A stretch of DNA of 64,000 nt from Bacteroides sp. MSB163. GTDB lineage: Bacteria > Bacteroidota > Bacteroidia > Bacteroidales > Bacteroidaceae. Location of the stretch: contig NZ_CP143867.1 of the NCBI RefSeq assembly GCF_036416795.1, positions 5,634,001 to 5,698,000 of the forward strand. The letters run 5' to 3'. Positions 44,585-53,304 of this stretch are shown piece by piece. Each line of letters begins with the position of its first letter. Within the stretch, counting starts at the first letter, position 1. Position numbers and translations under genes: made by a program. The notes under the pieces are model-generated. The model was not told the DNA's origin, did no database searches, and saw only the letters and a program-made list of their open reading frames with translations.

Positions 44585-45229
44585 ATGATGAAACGACTCT
44601 TAATTCTCTTCACTCTCTTTTTGAGTTATGCAAGCACAACCTTGCAAGCACAAGACTACCTGCCGCAAAACTTCAGTATCTCACTGGGTGGCGGACTAAC
44701 ATTGCCGCGCGTAGAAGGAAACCGTAATGACTTTTTCTGTAAAAATGGCGACCGTGCGGGATACAACCTGATGACAGAAGGGCGTTACTACTTCATGCCC
44801 AACTTTGCCTTAGGGCTTCAGTATGATTACTTACGGGTAGCTCGTCTACCGGATAAAATGCACCTCCATTATATACACCCCAATATAACTTACCGTTACT
44901 TGTGGAGCGAGGGAAACCAAGGGGTGTTTCTTTCATTCGGCATAGGCTACATGAACTATCAGGAACGTACTTACCAACGAGGTGAACGGAATGGAATGTC
45001 TTTTCAGAGAGGGTATTGCGGACTGTCATTCAGCATGGGTTACGAATTCTACATTACCCCAAAATTATCAGGAGTGTTTCGTGCAGATATACTCACAGCC
45101 GACTGGTTTGCAAACCCCGACGCACGGCTTTCCAATCCATACGATTATGATGACGGAATAGACCACAGTTGGTTTAAGAACAATGTTACATTCTTTAATC
45201 TGGGATTTGCGGTACAGTTTGGACGATAA
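44585..45229 (+). CDS. Outer-membrane beta-barrel protein
   Basis: This 214-residue protein has a signal peptide (MMKRLLILFTLFLSYASTTL, cleavage near QAQ) and alternating amphipathic strands that end in an aromatic or apolar residue, giving an eight-strand OmpX/OmpW-size barrel. Examples are FSISLGGGLTLPRVEG, ALGLQYDYLRV and the last strand FFNLGFAVQFGR, which lacks a terminal aromatic. No ligand is apparent. The 3' end overlaps the toxin gene on the opposite strand by 85 bases. Confidence 0.85.
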   Translation: MMKRLLILFTLFLSYASTTLQAQDYLPQNFSISLGGGLTLPRVEGNRNDFFCKNGDRAGYNLMTEGRYYFMPNFALGLQYDYLRVARLPDKMHLHYIHPNITYRYLWSEGNQGVFLSFGIGYMNYQERTYQRGERNGMSFQRGYCGLSFSMGYEFYITPKLSGVFRADILTADWFANPDARLSNPYDYDDGIDHSWFKNNVTFFNLGFAVQFGR

Positions 45230-45549
45230 CAGCCACACCGGAAAAAAGTTATTGGAAAGGAATTTTTTTCAGGATCTTGTCGTGTATCAAAAACCGCTTC
45301 AACCAAGATATGCTCACTATAAATGCTATAATAAACTCTGAAATACTCACACGGAAAGCATCTTGTAGTGGGCAATGAAGTAGCTCGATACATGTAAGGA
45401 AAACAAGAAATCAGTTTTAATGATTCTTTTATTATGCGAACTATATATTGACTATATTTCGTATTATTATTGCGAGTGTTGTAGAAAAGAATAATCTGCT
45501 GCAACTGATCGACAGCCGTCGGAGACCAAACTACTTTTAGCTTAACCAT
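45145..45549 (-). CDS. ParE/RelE-type toxin with extended C-terminus
   Basis: This 134-residue protein starts like a ParE toxin: VVWSPTAVDQLQQIILFYNT, then SLKLISCFPYMYRATSL, YFRVYYSIYSEHILVEAVFD, then TRQDPEK. That core is about 95 residues and normally ends shortly after TRQ.P. Here about 39 more residues follow (NSFPITFFRCGCYRPNCTAN and on), running 85 bases into the end of the barrel gene on the other strand. The extension may reflect loss of a stop codon. The gene overlaps the antitoxin end by 13 bases, the typical antitoxin-first arrangement. Confidence 0.82.
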   Translation of the reverse strand: MVKLKVVWSPTAVDQLQQIILFYNTRNNNTKYSQYIVRIIKESLKLISCFPYMYRATSLPTTRCFPCEYFRVYYSIYSEHILVEAVFDTRQDPEKNSFPITFFRCGCYRPNCTANPRLKNVTLFLNQLWSIPSS

Positions 45550-45752
45550 TGCTTCATCAGCTTGTTAACTTCTTCCTGTGTATAGTACTCTCCCCGTTCA
45601 TATTCTTCTTTCGAACGCAAAATTATTTCCAATTCCGCATCAGAAAGAACATGAGGATTAGTATCAGCAGAAAGCCGGTGATAAGCAGCCATTGGATCAT
45701 TGACTTGAGAAGTTTCTTCGTCTTCTTGCCGATTATATGGTTTTGTAGACAT
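45537..45752 (-). CDS. Antitoxin of the ParE-type module
   Basis: This 71-residue acidic protein sits directly before and overlaps the toxin gene, is transcribed from an excellent promoter (45774-45805), and has the usual antitoxin features: a charged disordered N-terminus and a C-terminal helix (LRSKEEYERGEYYTQEEVNK) that would wrap the toxin. It resembles no well-known family such as RHH by eye. It should neutralise the toxin and could repress the operon. Confidence 0.8.
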   Translation of the reverse strand: MSTKPYNRQEDEETSQVNDPMAAYHRLSADTNPHVLSDAELEIILRSKEEYERGEYYTQEEVNKLMKQWLS

Positions 45753-45773
45753 AGCTATAATTTATTAGATGAA

Positions 45774-45805
45774 CAAAGATAAAGAAATCTACGCTATAAA
45801 ACAAA
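45774..45805 (-). promoter_or_regulatory. Promoter of the toxin-antitoxin operon
   Basis: On the minus strand TTTG (45805-45802), 20 bases, then TATCTTTG (45781-45774) gives an ideal Bacteroides promoter, 21 bases before the antitoxin start. Confidence 0.8.
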
Positions 45806-45820
45806 TGAAATCTCTATTCT

Positions 45821-48800
45821 TTATTCTTCCACCTGCATCGCCACAATCTCCTGCAAAACACCAACTGCCGTTTCCACATTCTTCACATCCTTCACCAGCA
45901 TACTACGACGGGTATTCTGTTCGCGCAAATCGCAGCGACGGGTATACTTCATCATGTATGCAATAACTTTACCGAATGCTTGACTCTGATAATAGGGGCT
46001 TTCCGGATTGGAAATAAAGAATAGCGACATACGTCCGCCTTTAAGAAAAACCTTTTCCGCACCAAGGCGGGCAGCAAGACGACGCAACGGCACAATACGC
46101 AGTAGTTCTTCCGTTTCTGACGGAACAGGACCAAAACGGTCGACAAGCCGGTTACGGAAAGCCTCTACATCTTTATCCAATGTCAGACTATCCAACTCGC
46201 GGTAAAGTAACATACGCTCACTACTGCCCGTGACGTATGTAGCGGGCAGCAACAGTTCCAGATCACTTTCTATCTGACATTCATCAACAAATTGTTCGCC
46301 ACTAATGACACCACCTTCGGCTTTCAACTCTTCAGCATAGAGATCTGCAAACTCATCAGTCTTCAATTCGTGAACAGCTTCCGTTAATATCTTCTGATAA
46401 GTTTCATAACCAAGATCAGCAATGAAACCGCTTTGTTCTGCCCCCAACATATTGCCTGCACCACGAATATCGAGGTCCTGCATAGCAATATGAATTCCAC
46501 TACCCAAATCGCTGAAGTTCTCAATAGCCTGCAAACGACGTCTTGCCTCGGGAGTCAAAGAAGAAAGAGGAGGTGCCAGCAAATAACAGAAAGCTTTCTT
46601 ATTGCTTCTTCCCACGCGGCCGCGCATCTGGTGAAGATCGCTTAAACCAAAGTTCTGTGCCTGATTGATAATAATGGTATTAGCATTTGGAATATCAATA
46701 CCACTTTCTATAATAGTAGTAGCTATCAAGACATCATAGTCATAATTGACAAAGCCAAAGATTATCTTTTCCAGTTCTGTCGGTTCCATCTGCCCATGTC
46801 CGATAGCTATTCTGCAATCCGGAATGTGCCGCTCAATCATTGCTTTCAATTCGGGCAAATTGGAAATACGGTTATTCACAAGGAACACCTGGCCGTTACG
46901 ACTCATTTCAAAGTTGATGGCATCAGCAATCACTTCCTCGTTAAAGGTATGCACTTCAGTCTGAATAGGATAACGGTTGGGCGGAGGTGTTTGTATCACA
47001 CTCAGATCACGTGCCCCTATCAATGAGAATTGCAATGTGCGGGGAATAGGTGTAGCCGTCATAGTCAAGGTATCTACATTCACTTTCAGCTGGCGCAGTT
47101 TCTCTTTTACAGATACCCCGAATTTCTGCTCTTCATCAATAATCAGTAATCCCAAGTCCTTGAATTGTATATCTTTACCTAAAATACGATGTGTACCGAT
47201 CAGTATATTCACATCTCCGGTAGCCAAACCTTTTATAACTGCTTTTGCCTGCGCTGCCGTGCGGGCACGGCTTAAATACTCCACCTTGCAAGGCAAATCT
47301 TTCAAACGATCCTTGAACGTCTGAAAATGTTGGTAAGCCAGCACTGTTGTAGGTACCAGGACAGCCACCTGCTTATTATCCGCCACCGCCTTAAAAGCTG
47401 CACGGACTGCCACTTCCGTTTTACCGAAACCAACGTCTCCACAAACCAAACGGTCCATCGGGCGATTACTTTCCATATCTGCTTTTACATCCGCCGTAGC
47501 CTTACTCTGATCAGGTGTATCTTCATAGATAAACGATGCTTCCAACTCCCGCTGCAGGAAACTGTCCACACTAAACTGGAATCCTTTTTCCTCCCGACGC
47601 TGAGAATATAACCTGATAAGATCGCGTGCAATATCCTTAATCTTAGTTTTGGTGCGCTCTTTCAGTTTTTCCCAGGCACCGGTACCTAATTTATTCAGGC
47701 GGGGAGCTTCACCATCCTTACCTTTATACTTAGATACTTTATGCAATGAATGAATGGAAACAAACACCACGTCTTCATTCTGATAGACCAGTTTCATCAC
47801 TTCTTGTGTCGTATCTCCGTTAGGAATACGCACCAGCCCTGAAAAACGCCCTACTCCATGATCGGTATGTACGACATAATCTCCCGGAGTAAACTGGTTC
47901 AGCTCTTTCAAGCTTAGAGCCACCTTACCGCTACGTGCTTTATCACTCTTCAGATTATATTTATGAAAACGGTCGAATAATTGATGATCCGTAAAGATAC
48001 AAAGCCGCAAGGCATTATCGGCAAACCCTTCATGCAACGTACGTTCCACGGCCGTAAATGCAATCTGATCCCCCCTGTCTTCAAAGATGGCACGGATACG
48101 GTCAGTTTGTTTCATGCTGTCGCTACAGATGTACAACGCATATCCCTTCTCCATATATTCTTTGAAACTCTCAGCCACCATATCAAAGTTCTTGCGGAAG
48201 ATAGGCTGTGCAGACGTATCAAAAGTAATCGTAGCATCCGGTGTACCTGTCGGTTTATTACCAAATTCCATACGACGGAAATCCAATGCACGGAGTGTAA
48301 ACTCGCTTCCGTCAATCAGCTTGCCATCTAAGGTTATACAGCCACTTTCTTCTGCTTCGCGGGCAGCAATTGCCTGTGGAGTAAGTGTTTCATCATGCAC
48401 TGTTTGAATGCGCTCACGCAACCAAAGTAAATCACGCATTGCCAGTACGGTATCCGCCGACAGAAAATCCAGAAACGAAACCATGCCACTCGCACCACCC
48501 TGCTCCAGACTGCGGCTTAAATCAGGGACAATTACAATGCTATCTTTCTTTTCTTTGGAAAGCTGTGTCTCCACCTCAAACGTGCGGATACTTTCCACTT
48601 CATCCCCGAAAAAGTCAATACGGTACGGAAACTCGGAAGAAAAAGAAAACACATCGATAATGCTACCACGTACGGCATATTGTCCCGGTTCATACACATA
48701 ATCTACATACTCGAAGCCATAGCTACGCAATACTTCCATGATGAAGTTCGTATCCACATTCTCCCCCGAATGCAGTTTCAGGGTTTTATCCCCCAATTCT

Positions 48801-49213
48801 TTCCGGGAAACGACCTTTTCGGCCAATGCATCAGGATATGTCACCACACAAAGTCCTTCTTCGCCTTTCTGCAAGCGACTCAACACTTCAGTACGAAGTA
48901 TTTCATTCGCAGCATCTTTCTGTCCGTATTTTATTGCCCTGCGAAATGAAGAAGGGAAAAACAAGACCTTATCTGTTCCCAGCACCTGCGTAAGGTCATG
49001 GTAGAAATATCCCGCCTCTTCCAGATCGCCCAGAATAAAAACAAAAGGGAATTCTCCACGCTGCACCAGCACAGACGAAAACAGTGAAGCTGCAGAAGCA
49101 CATAGTCCGCCACAGAAAAGGGTGCGGACAGACGGATTCTTCAGTAAACCACTCATAGCTTCCACATTGGGATGGGCGGCATATCGTTGTTGTAGCTCGG
49201 TAATAGTCATCAT
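45821..49213 (-). CDS. mfd: Transcription-repair coupling factor Mfd
   Basis: This 1130-residue protein removes RNA polymerase stalled at DNA damage and recruits UvrA. It has the UvrB-like N-terminal region, the RNA polymerase-interacting CarD-like domain (FTPGDYVVHTDHGVGRFSGL), the helicase with Walker A GDVGFGKTEVAVRAAF and DEEQ box LLIIDEEQKFGV, helicase motif VI MRGRVGRSNKKAFCYL, and the TRCF C-terminal domain. Length is normal for the family. A possible -7 element TAATTTTG (49229-49222 on this strand) ends eight bases before the ATG, giving little or no leader. Confidence 0.97.
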   Translation of the reverse strand: MMTITELQQRYAAHPNVEAMSGLLKNPSVRTLFCGGLCASAASLFSSVLVQRGEFPFVFILGDLEEAGYFYHDLTQVLGTDKVLFFPSSFRRAIKYGQKDAANEILRTEVLSRLQKGEEGLCVVTYPDALAEKVVSRKELGDKTLKLHSGENVDTNFIMEVLRSYGFEYVDYVYEPGQYAVRGSIIDVFSFSSEFPYRIDFFGDEVESIRTFEVETQLSKEKKDSIVIVPDLSRSLEQGGASGMVSFLDFLSADTVLAMRDLLWLRERIQTVHDETLTPQAIAAREAEESGCITLDGKLIDGSEFTLRALDFRRMEFGNKPTGTPDATITFDTSAQPIFRKNFDMVAESFKEYMEKGYALYICSDSMKQTDRIRAIFEDRGDQIAFTAVERTLHEGFADNALRLCIFTDHQLFDRFHKYNLKSDKARSGKVALSLKELNQFTPGDYVVHTDHGVGRFSGLVRIPNGDTTQEVMKLVYQNEDVVFVSIHSLHKVSKYKGKDGEAPRLNKLGTGAWEKLKERTKTKIKDIARDLIRLYSQRREEKGFQFSVDSFLQRELEASFIYEDTPDQSKATADVKADMESNRPMDRLVCGDVGFGKTEVAVRAAFKAVADNKQVAVLVPTTVLAYQHFQTFKDRLKDLPCKVEYLSRARTAAQAKAVIKGLATGDVNILIGTHRILGKDIQFKDLGLLIIDEEQKFGVSVKEKLRQLKVNVDTLTMTATPIPRTLQFSLIGARDLSVIQTPPPNRYPIQTEVHTFNEEVIADAINFEMSRNGQVFLVNNRISNLPELKAMIERHIPDCRIAIGHGQMEPTELEKIIFGFVNYDYDVLIATTIIESGIDIPNANTIIINQAQNFGLSDLHQMRGRVGRSNKKAFCYLLAPPLSSLTPEARRRLQAIENFSDLGSGIHIAMQDLDIRGAGNMLGAEQSGFIADLGYETYQKILTEAVHELKTDEFADLYAEELKAEGGVISGEQFVDECQIESDLELLLPATYVTGSSERMLLYRELDSLTLDKDVEAFRNRLVDRFGPVPSETEELLRIVPLRRLAARLGAEKVFLKGGRMSLFFISNPESPYYQSQAFGKVIAYMMKYTRRCDLREQNTRRSMLVKDVKNVETAVGVLQEIVAMQVEE

Positions 49214-49221
49214 AACGGGCG

Positions 49222-49229
49222 CAAAATTA
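49222..49229 (-). promoter_or_regulatory. Promoter -7 box near the mfd start
   Basis: TAATTTTG on the minus strand ends eight bases before the mfd ATG (49213). The transcript would have almost no 5' leader. Confidence 0.45.
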
Positions 49230-49271
49230 CTAAATAATCCTTAGTTTTATTCGTATGTGGTAGAAAACACT

Positions 49272-49279
49272 TAACTTTG
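49272..49279 (+). promoter_or_regulatory. Promoter -7 box for the GT2 gene
   Basis: TAACTTTG, a match to TAnnTTTG, lies 23 bases before the start at 49303. Confidence 0.55.
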
Positions 49280-49302
49280 TTCCCAATTTAGAACCTCCTT
49301 TT

Positions 49303-50061
49303 ATGAATATGCAGACATCGGACAGCATCGTTATCATTCCTACATACAACGAACGGGAAAACATCGAGAACATCATCCGTGCCGTTTTCGCCCTGGAAAA
49401 AGTATTCCATATCCTGATTATAGAAGATGGCTCGCCTGATGGCACTGCCAACATAGTCAAGACCCTTCAGCAAGAGTTTCCCGAACGTTTGTTCATGATA
49501 GAACGCAAAGGCAAACTGGGACTGGGTACTGCCTATATCGCAGGCTTCAAATGGGCGCTGGAACATAATTATGAATACATCTTCGAAATGGATGCCGATT
49601 TCAGCCACAACCCTGCCGACCTGCCACGCCTGTACAAAGCCTGCGCCGAAGAAGGTGCCGATGTCTCTATCGGTTCACGCTACGTCAGTGGCGTCAATGT
49701 AGTGAATTGGCCTATGGGACGGGTATTGATGTCCTACTTTGCCTCCAAGTATGTACGCCTCATCACCGGACTGCCGATACATGATACGACTGCCGGCTTT
49801 AAGTGCTACCGTCGCGAGGTATTGCAGACAATTGACCTGGATGGTATCCGCTTCAAAGGTTATGCCTTCCAGATAGAAATGAAATTCACTGCTTACAAAT
49901 GCGGTTTCAAGATTGTGGAAGTGCCGGTTATCTTTATCAACCGGGAACTGGGTACCTCGAAAATGAACAGCAGTATCTTTGGAGAGGCCGTTTTTGGTGT
50001 TATCAAACTGAAAATGCATAGTTGGTTCCATAAATACCCGCAAGCAGTAAAAAACAATTAG
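49303..50061 (+). CDS. Polyprenol monophosphomannose synthase-like GT2
   Basis: This 252-residue family 2 glycosyltransferase transfers mannose (or another hexose) from a GDP donor to a polyprenyl phosphate at the inner membrane. Motifs include IVIIPTYNERENIENII, LIIEDGSPDGTANI, FEMDADFSHNPADLP holding the DxD and the conserved HxP, and DTTAGFKCYRREVL. The compact length without membrane helices resembles archaeal and eukaryotic DPM1-type enzymes lacking the anchor. It begins a small operon-like run with dihydroorotase after 26 bases. The lipid-linked sugar could be for protein O-glycosylation, which Bacteroides has. Confidence 0.92.
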   Translation: MNMQTSDSIVIIPTYNERENIENIIRAVFALEKVFHILIIEDGSPDGTANIVKTLQQEFPERLFMIERKGKLGLGTAYIAGFKWALEHNYEYIFEMDADFSHNPADLPRLYKACAEEGADVSIGSRYVSGVNVVNWPMGRVLMSYFASKYVRLITGLPIHDTTAGFKCYRREVLQTIDLDGIRFKGYAFQIEMKFTAYKCGFKIVEVPVIFINRELGTSKMNSSIFGEAVFGVIKLKMHSWFHKYPQAVKNN

Positions 50062-50087
50062 TGATTAATGATAAATGATTAGTGAAG

Positions 50088-51443
50088 ATGAAAAGAACAC
50101 TGATACATAACGCAACAATAGTGAACGAGGGACGCTCTGTACAAGGTTCCGTAGTGATTGAAGGCGACCGGATTGCCGAAATACTTACCTATGGAAAAAA
50201 GCTCTCCGTTCCTTGTGATGAAACCATAGACGCTACCGGCTGTTGCCTGTTGCCGGGTATCATCGACGACCATGTACACTTCCGCGATCCGGGATTAACC
50301 CACAAAGCGGATATTTCCACCGAAAGTCGTGCAGCCGCCGCAGGTGGTGTCACTTCCATCATGGATATGCCGAACACCAACCCTCTGACTACCACCCTTA
50401 GTGCGCTCGAACAAAAGTTTGATTTACTGAATGAGAAGTGTATCGTCAACCACTCCTGCTACTTCGGAGCCACTAATAATAACTATACGGAATTCAACCA
50501 GCTGGACAAACATCGTGTATGCGGCATCAAACTTTTCATGGGTTCCAGTACCGGAAATATGCTGGTAGACAAAACAAACAGTCTGCTCAATATATTCAAT
50601 GGAACAGACATGCTGATTGCTACCCATTGCGAAAGCCAGGAAATCATCAAAAAAAACACTGAATACTATAAGAAAATGTTCAGTGATGCACCGGAAGTTC
50701 CTATCAGCAAACATCCTAACATACGTTCTTCAGCCGCTTGTTACGCCTCAACAGAACTTGCGGTACGCATGGCAAGCTTAGCGGGTGCACGTCTGCACGT
50801 GCTTCATGTCTCTACAGCCAAAGAACTGCAATTTTTCAGTGATATACCGCTGGAAGAAAAGCATATTACAGCCGAAGCCTGTGTTGCACATCTCTTATAC
50901 CGCCAACAGGATTATAAAGAACTGGGGACACGCATCAAGTGCAATCCTTCTATAAAGAAACAGGCTGACCGTGATGCTTTACGGAATGCCGTCAATACCG
51001 GCGTGATTGATGTGATCGCTACCGATCATGCGCCCCACCTGCTCAGCGAAAAAGAAGGTGGCGCACTGAAAGCCATGTCGGGTATGCCGATGATTCAATT
51101 CTCTCTGGTCAGCATGCTCGAACTGGCAGAAAAAGGAATTTTCTCCATTGAAACCATTGTAGAGAAAATGTGCCATGCTCCTGCCCAGATATATGGTATC
51201 TGTGATCGCGGTTATGTCCGCGAAGGCTACAAGGCCGACCTTGTACTTGTCAGCCACGGAGACCGTTGGGAAGTCAACTCAGAGAATATTCTCAGCAAGT
51301 GCGGATGGAGCCCGCTGGAGGGTAATTCTTTCCGCTGGAAAGTAGAAAAAACATTTGCTAACGGACACCTGATATACAGTGACGGACAAGTAGATGATAC
51401 TTACCGTGGCGAAGAGTTGAGATTCGATTACAAAGATAAATGA
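50088..51443 (+). CDS. pyrC: Dihydroorotase
   Basis: This 451-residue class I type dihydroorotase closes carbamoyl-aspartate to dihydroorotate in pyrimidine synthesis. The start is at 50088, since the frame six bases upstream would use GTG with no conserved residues. Zinc-site motifs are DDHVHFRDPGLTHK near residue 63, GVTSIMDMPNTNP, the His of HVSTAKEL, and VIATDHAPHLLSEK near 313. The final codons overlap the next gene by four bases (ATGA at 51440-51443), so the two are translationally coupled. Confidence 0.95.
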   Translation: MKRTLIHNATIVNEGRSVQGSVVIEGDRIAEILTYGKKLSVPCDETIDATGCCLLPGIIDDHVHFRDPGLTHKADISTESRAAAAGGVTSIMDMPNTNPLTTTLSALEQKFDLLNEKCIVNHSCYFGATNNNYTEFNQLDKHRVCGIKLFMGSSTGNMLVDKTNSLLNIFNGTDMLIATHCESQEIIKKNTEYYKKMFSDAPEVPISKHPNIRSSAACYASTELAVRMASLAGARLHVLHVSTAKELQFFSDIPLEEKHITAEACVAHLLYRQQDYKELGTRIKCNPSIKKQADRDALRNAVNTGVIDVIATDHAPHLLSEKEGGALKAMSGMPMIQFSLVSMLELAEKGIFSIETIVEKMCHAPAQIYGICDRGYVREGYKADLVLVSHGDRWEVNSENILSKCGWSPLEGNSFRWKVEKTFANGHLIYSDGQVDDTYRGEELRFDYKDK

Positions 51444-52279
51444 TGAACAGCCCTGCGGATAAAGTGTTGACGTACGCTATCCATGACGTTACTCCATACA
51501 TCAACTGGATATACTTCTTTCATGCATGGGGATTTCGGCCGAAAGAAGAGGACCGTGCTAAAGCTTCCGAGGCAATGCAGCTACTCAAAGAAGCTAACCG
51601 GATGCTTAACCAGTTGGATGAGAATTATCGTGTACACACCATTTTCCGTCTTTGTAAGGCTAATGCCGATGGGGATAATTTACTGCTGGACGGCACACGC
51701 TTTCCTTTACTCCGCCAACAGATCCCCCATCCGGATGGTAGTCCTTTTCTCTGCCTCAGCGATTTTGTCCGTCCCCTTGCTTCCGGTATACCTGATACGG
51801 TGGGTATTTTTGCAGCTTCCTGTGACGGAGAAGTTGAACTTCTCTATGAGGATGATCCCTACAAACGTATGTTGGTACAGACACTTGCCGACCGACTTGC
51901 CGAAGCTGCCACCGAAAAAATGCATGAATACGTGCGTAAAGTTGCCTGGGGGTACGCAAAGGACGAAAACCTTTCCATCCCCGAGTTGTTAAAGGAAAAA
52001 TTCCAAGGCATACGTCCTGCCGTCGGTTACCCTTCTCTGCCCGATCAGTCTGTCAACTTTCTGTTGAATGAATTGCTTCATATGGAGCAAATAGGCATTA
52101 CGCTTACAGAAAACGGTGCTATGCGTCCACACGCCACTGTTTGCGGATTAATGCTGGCCCATCCTGCCGCACGATATTTTGCAGTAGGCAAGATTGGAAA
52201 TGATCAATTGGAAGATTATGCACGACGCAGAGGAATGCCAATTAATGAAGTAAGAAAGTTTTTGGCGGCCAATCTCTAA
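51440..52279 (+). CDS. Stand-alone methionine synthase B12 activation domain
   Basis: This 279-residue protein corresponds to the C-terminal activation domain of cobalamin-dependent MetH, which is normally fused to the synthase and binds AdoMet to reactivate oxidised cobalamin. The family core is visible as GIRPAVGYPSLPDQSVNFLL near residues 190-210 and HPAARYFAVGKIGNDQLEDY near 248-267, with GIFAASCDG in between. Here it stands alone and is coupled to the dihydroorotase gene. It presumably works with a MetH lacking this domain, encoded elsewhere. The N-terminus (IHDVTPYINWIYFFHAWGF) matches the ETPI/INW block of MetH activation domains. Confidence 0.9.
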   Translation: MMNSPADKVLTYAIHDVTPYINWIYFFHAWGFRPKEEDRAKASEAMQLLKEANRMLNQLDENYRVHTIFRLCKANADGDNLLLDGTRFPLLRQQIPHPDGSPFLCLSDFVRPLASGIPDTVGIFAASCDGEVELLYEDDPYKRMLVQTLADRLAEAATEKMHEYVRKVAWGYAKDENLSIPELLKEKFQGIRPAVGYPSLPDQSVNFLLNELLHMEQIGITLTENGAMRPHATVCGLMLAHPAARYFAVGKIGNDQLEDYARRRGMPINEVRKFLAANL

Positions 52280-52331
52280 CTTTCTCCCTATTAAAAAGAA
52301 TAACATCAGCTTATAGTTGCGTTATTATATG

Positions 52332-52410
52332 CTTGCGGCTGCGTCAGCTCACACTTATACAAGTGTAAGGCAACGCAGCCGCAAGTGTAAGCCGATACAA
52401 CCGCAAGTGT
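52332..52410. repeat. Word-repeat hairpin element, GCCGCAAG word (copy B)
   Basis: CTTGCGGCTGCGT (52332-52344) pairs perfectly with ACGCAGCCGCAAG (52373-52385). A further direct copy ACAACCGCAAGTGT (52397-52410) gives a competing partner. An inner ACACTTATACAAGTGT (52351-52366) is itself palindromic. It lies between convergent genes, as does copy A near 8.7 kb, and uses the same word. Confidence 0.7.
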
Positions 52411-52415
52411 TCTAT

Positions 52416-53261
52416 TCAGAATTTATATCCTATTTCAAACTCCAGATTTGTAAACCCTTCACTCCTACGCCATGAAGTCCAACCTGTACGTCCGGTCAGT
52501 CCGAATGTGAAATGGCGTCCCTCTACTCCCATACTATAAGCTACTCCACCGGTAAAACGTTTACCAAAAGCTTCAGATTCTTCTGTTTCGTATGTATACT
52601 GAGAGCCATAGCCATCCGGGTTAGGGCTCTGAAGTTGTCTCACATCACGAATATCCCCATTAATGCCGCAATCTACATAAGGGCCGGCAGCAATTACCCA
52701 ATTCATCGAAGAACTTAAACGGAACTTATAAGCAAACAGCAAAGGTATTTCCAGATATGTCAATTTATAATTGGTAGTTTCATTACTATAATACCATGTG
52801 TTGCCCTCCATTTCACGGTGCGCAATGTAAGCTGCCGGCTGGAAAGACCAATGCTTGGCCATTTTAATGTCTACACCTCCTCCGACATGAAAAGACACTT
52901 TATCTTTCGTCTCGTCAGCACCCAAAAAGCGACTAACACCTACACCCGCCTTCACAAACCAGGAAAAACGCTTATCTATAACCAACCGCCCCATCGAAAT
53001 CATTATAGGTGTGTTAACGGTGATGTCTTTTCTACCTTTCTCCACCTGAATGGAATCAAGGTAAAGCGGTACATCTTCAATGAAAAAGTTACCATCCTTA
53101 TCAGAAGTAGTACTCAAATTTGTGCCTTTTACGGTTACTTTGGCATTCTTCACCGGATAATGATCCTTATCAATAAGTCTGCCTTTCAGTTTTTGTCCCT
53201 GCGCCATAGATGCTCCTGATATGCAGAGGCCTATAATTGCTAATATAATTATTCGTTTCAT
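52416..53261 (-). CDS. Outer-membrane barrel with carboxypeptidase-like N-terminal domain
   Basis: This 281-residue protein has a signal peptide (MKRIIILAIIGLCISGASMA), a carboxypeptidase-regulatory-like beta-sandwich at about 22-90 (LKGRLIDKDHYPVKNAKVTV), and a beta-barrel of the outer membrane from about 98 to the end (FTFGLTGRTGWTSWRRSEGF, ending in Phe). It is a paralogue of the next gene upstream. No ligand can be inferred. It is the last gene in its operon. Confidence 0.85.
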   Translation of the reverse strand: MKRIIILAIIGLCISGASMAQGQKLKGRLIDKDHYPVKNAKVTVKGTNLSTTSDKDGNFFIEDVPLYLDSIQVEKGRKDITVNTPIMISMGRLVIDKRFSWFVKAGVGVSRFLGADETKDKVSFHVGGGVDIKMAKHWSFQPAAYIAHREMEGNTWYYSNETTNYKLTYLEIPLLFAYKFRLSSSMNWVIAAGPYVDCGINGDIRDVRQLQSPNPDGYGSQYTYETEESEAFGKRFTGGVAYSMGVEGRHFTFGLTGRTGWTSWRRSEGFTNLEFEIGYKF

Positions 53262-53304
53262 TATATATAGTATTCTTTATAAATTCAACATTTGATAAGT
53301 AGGA

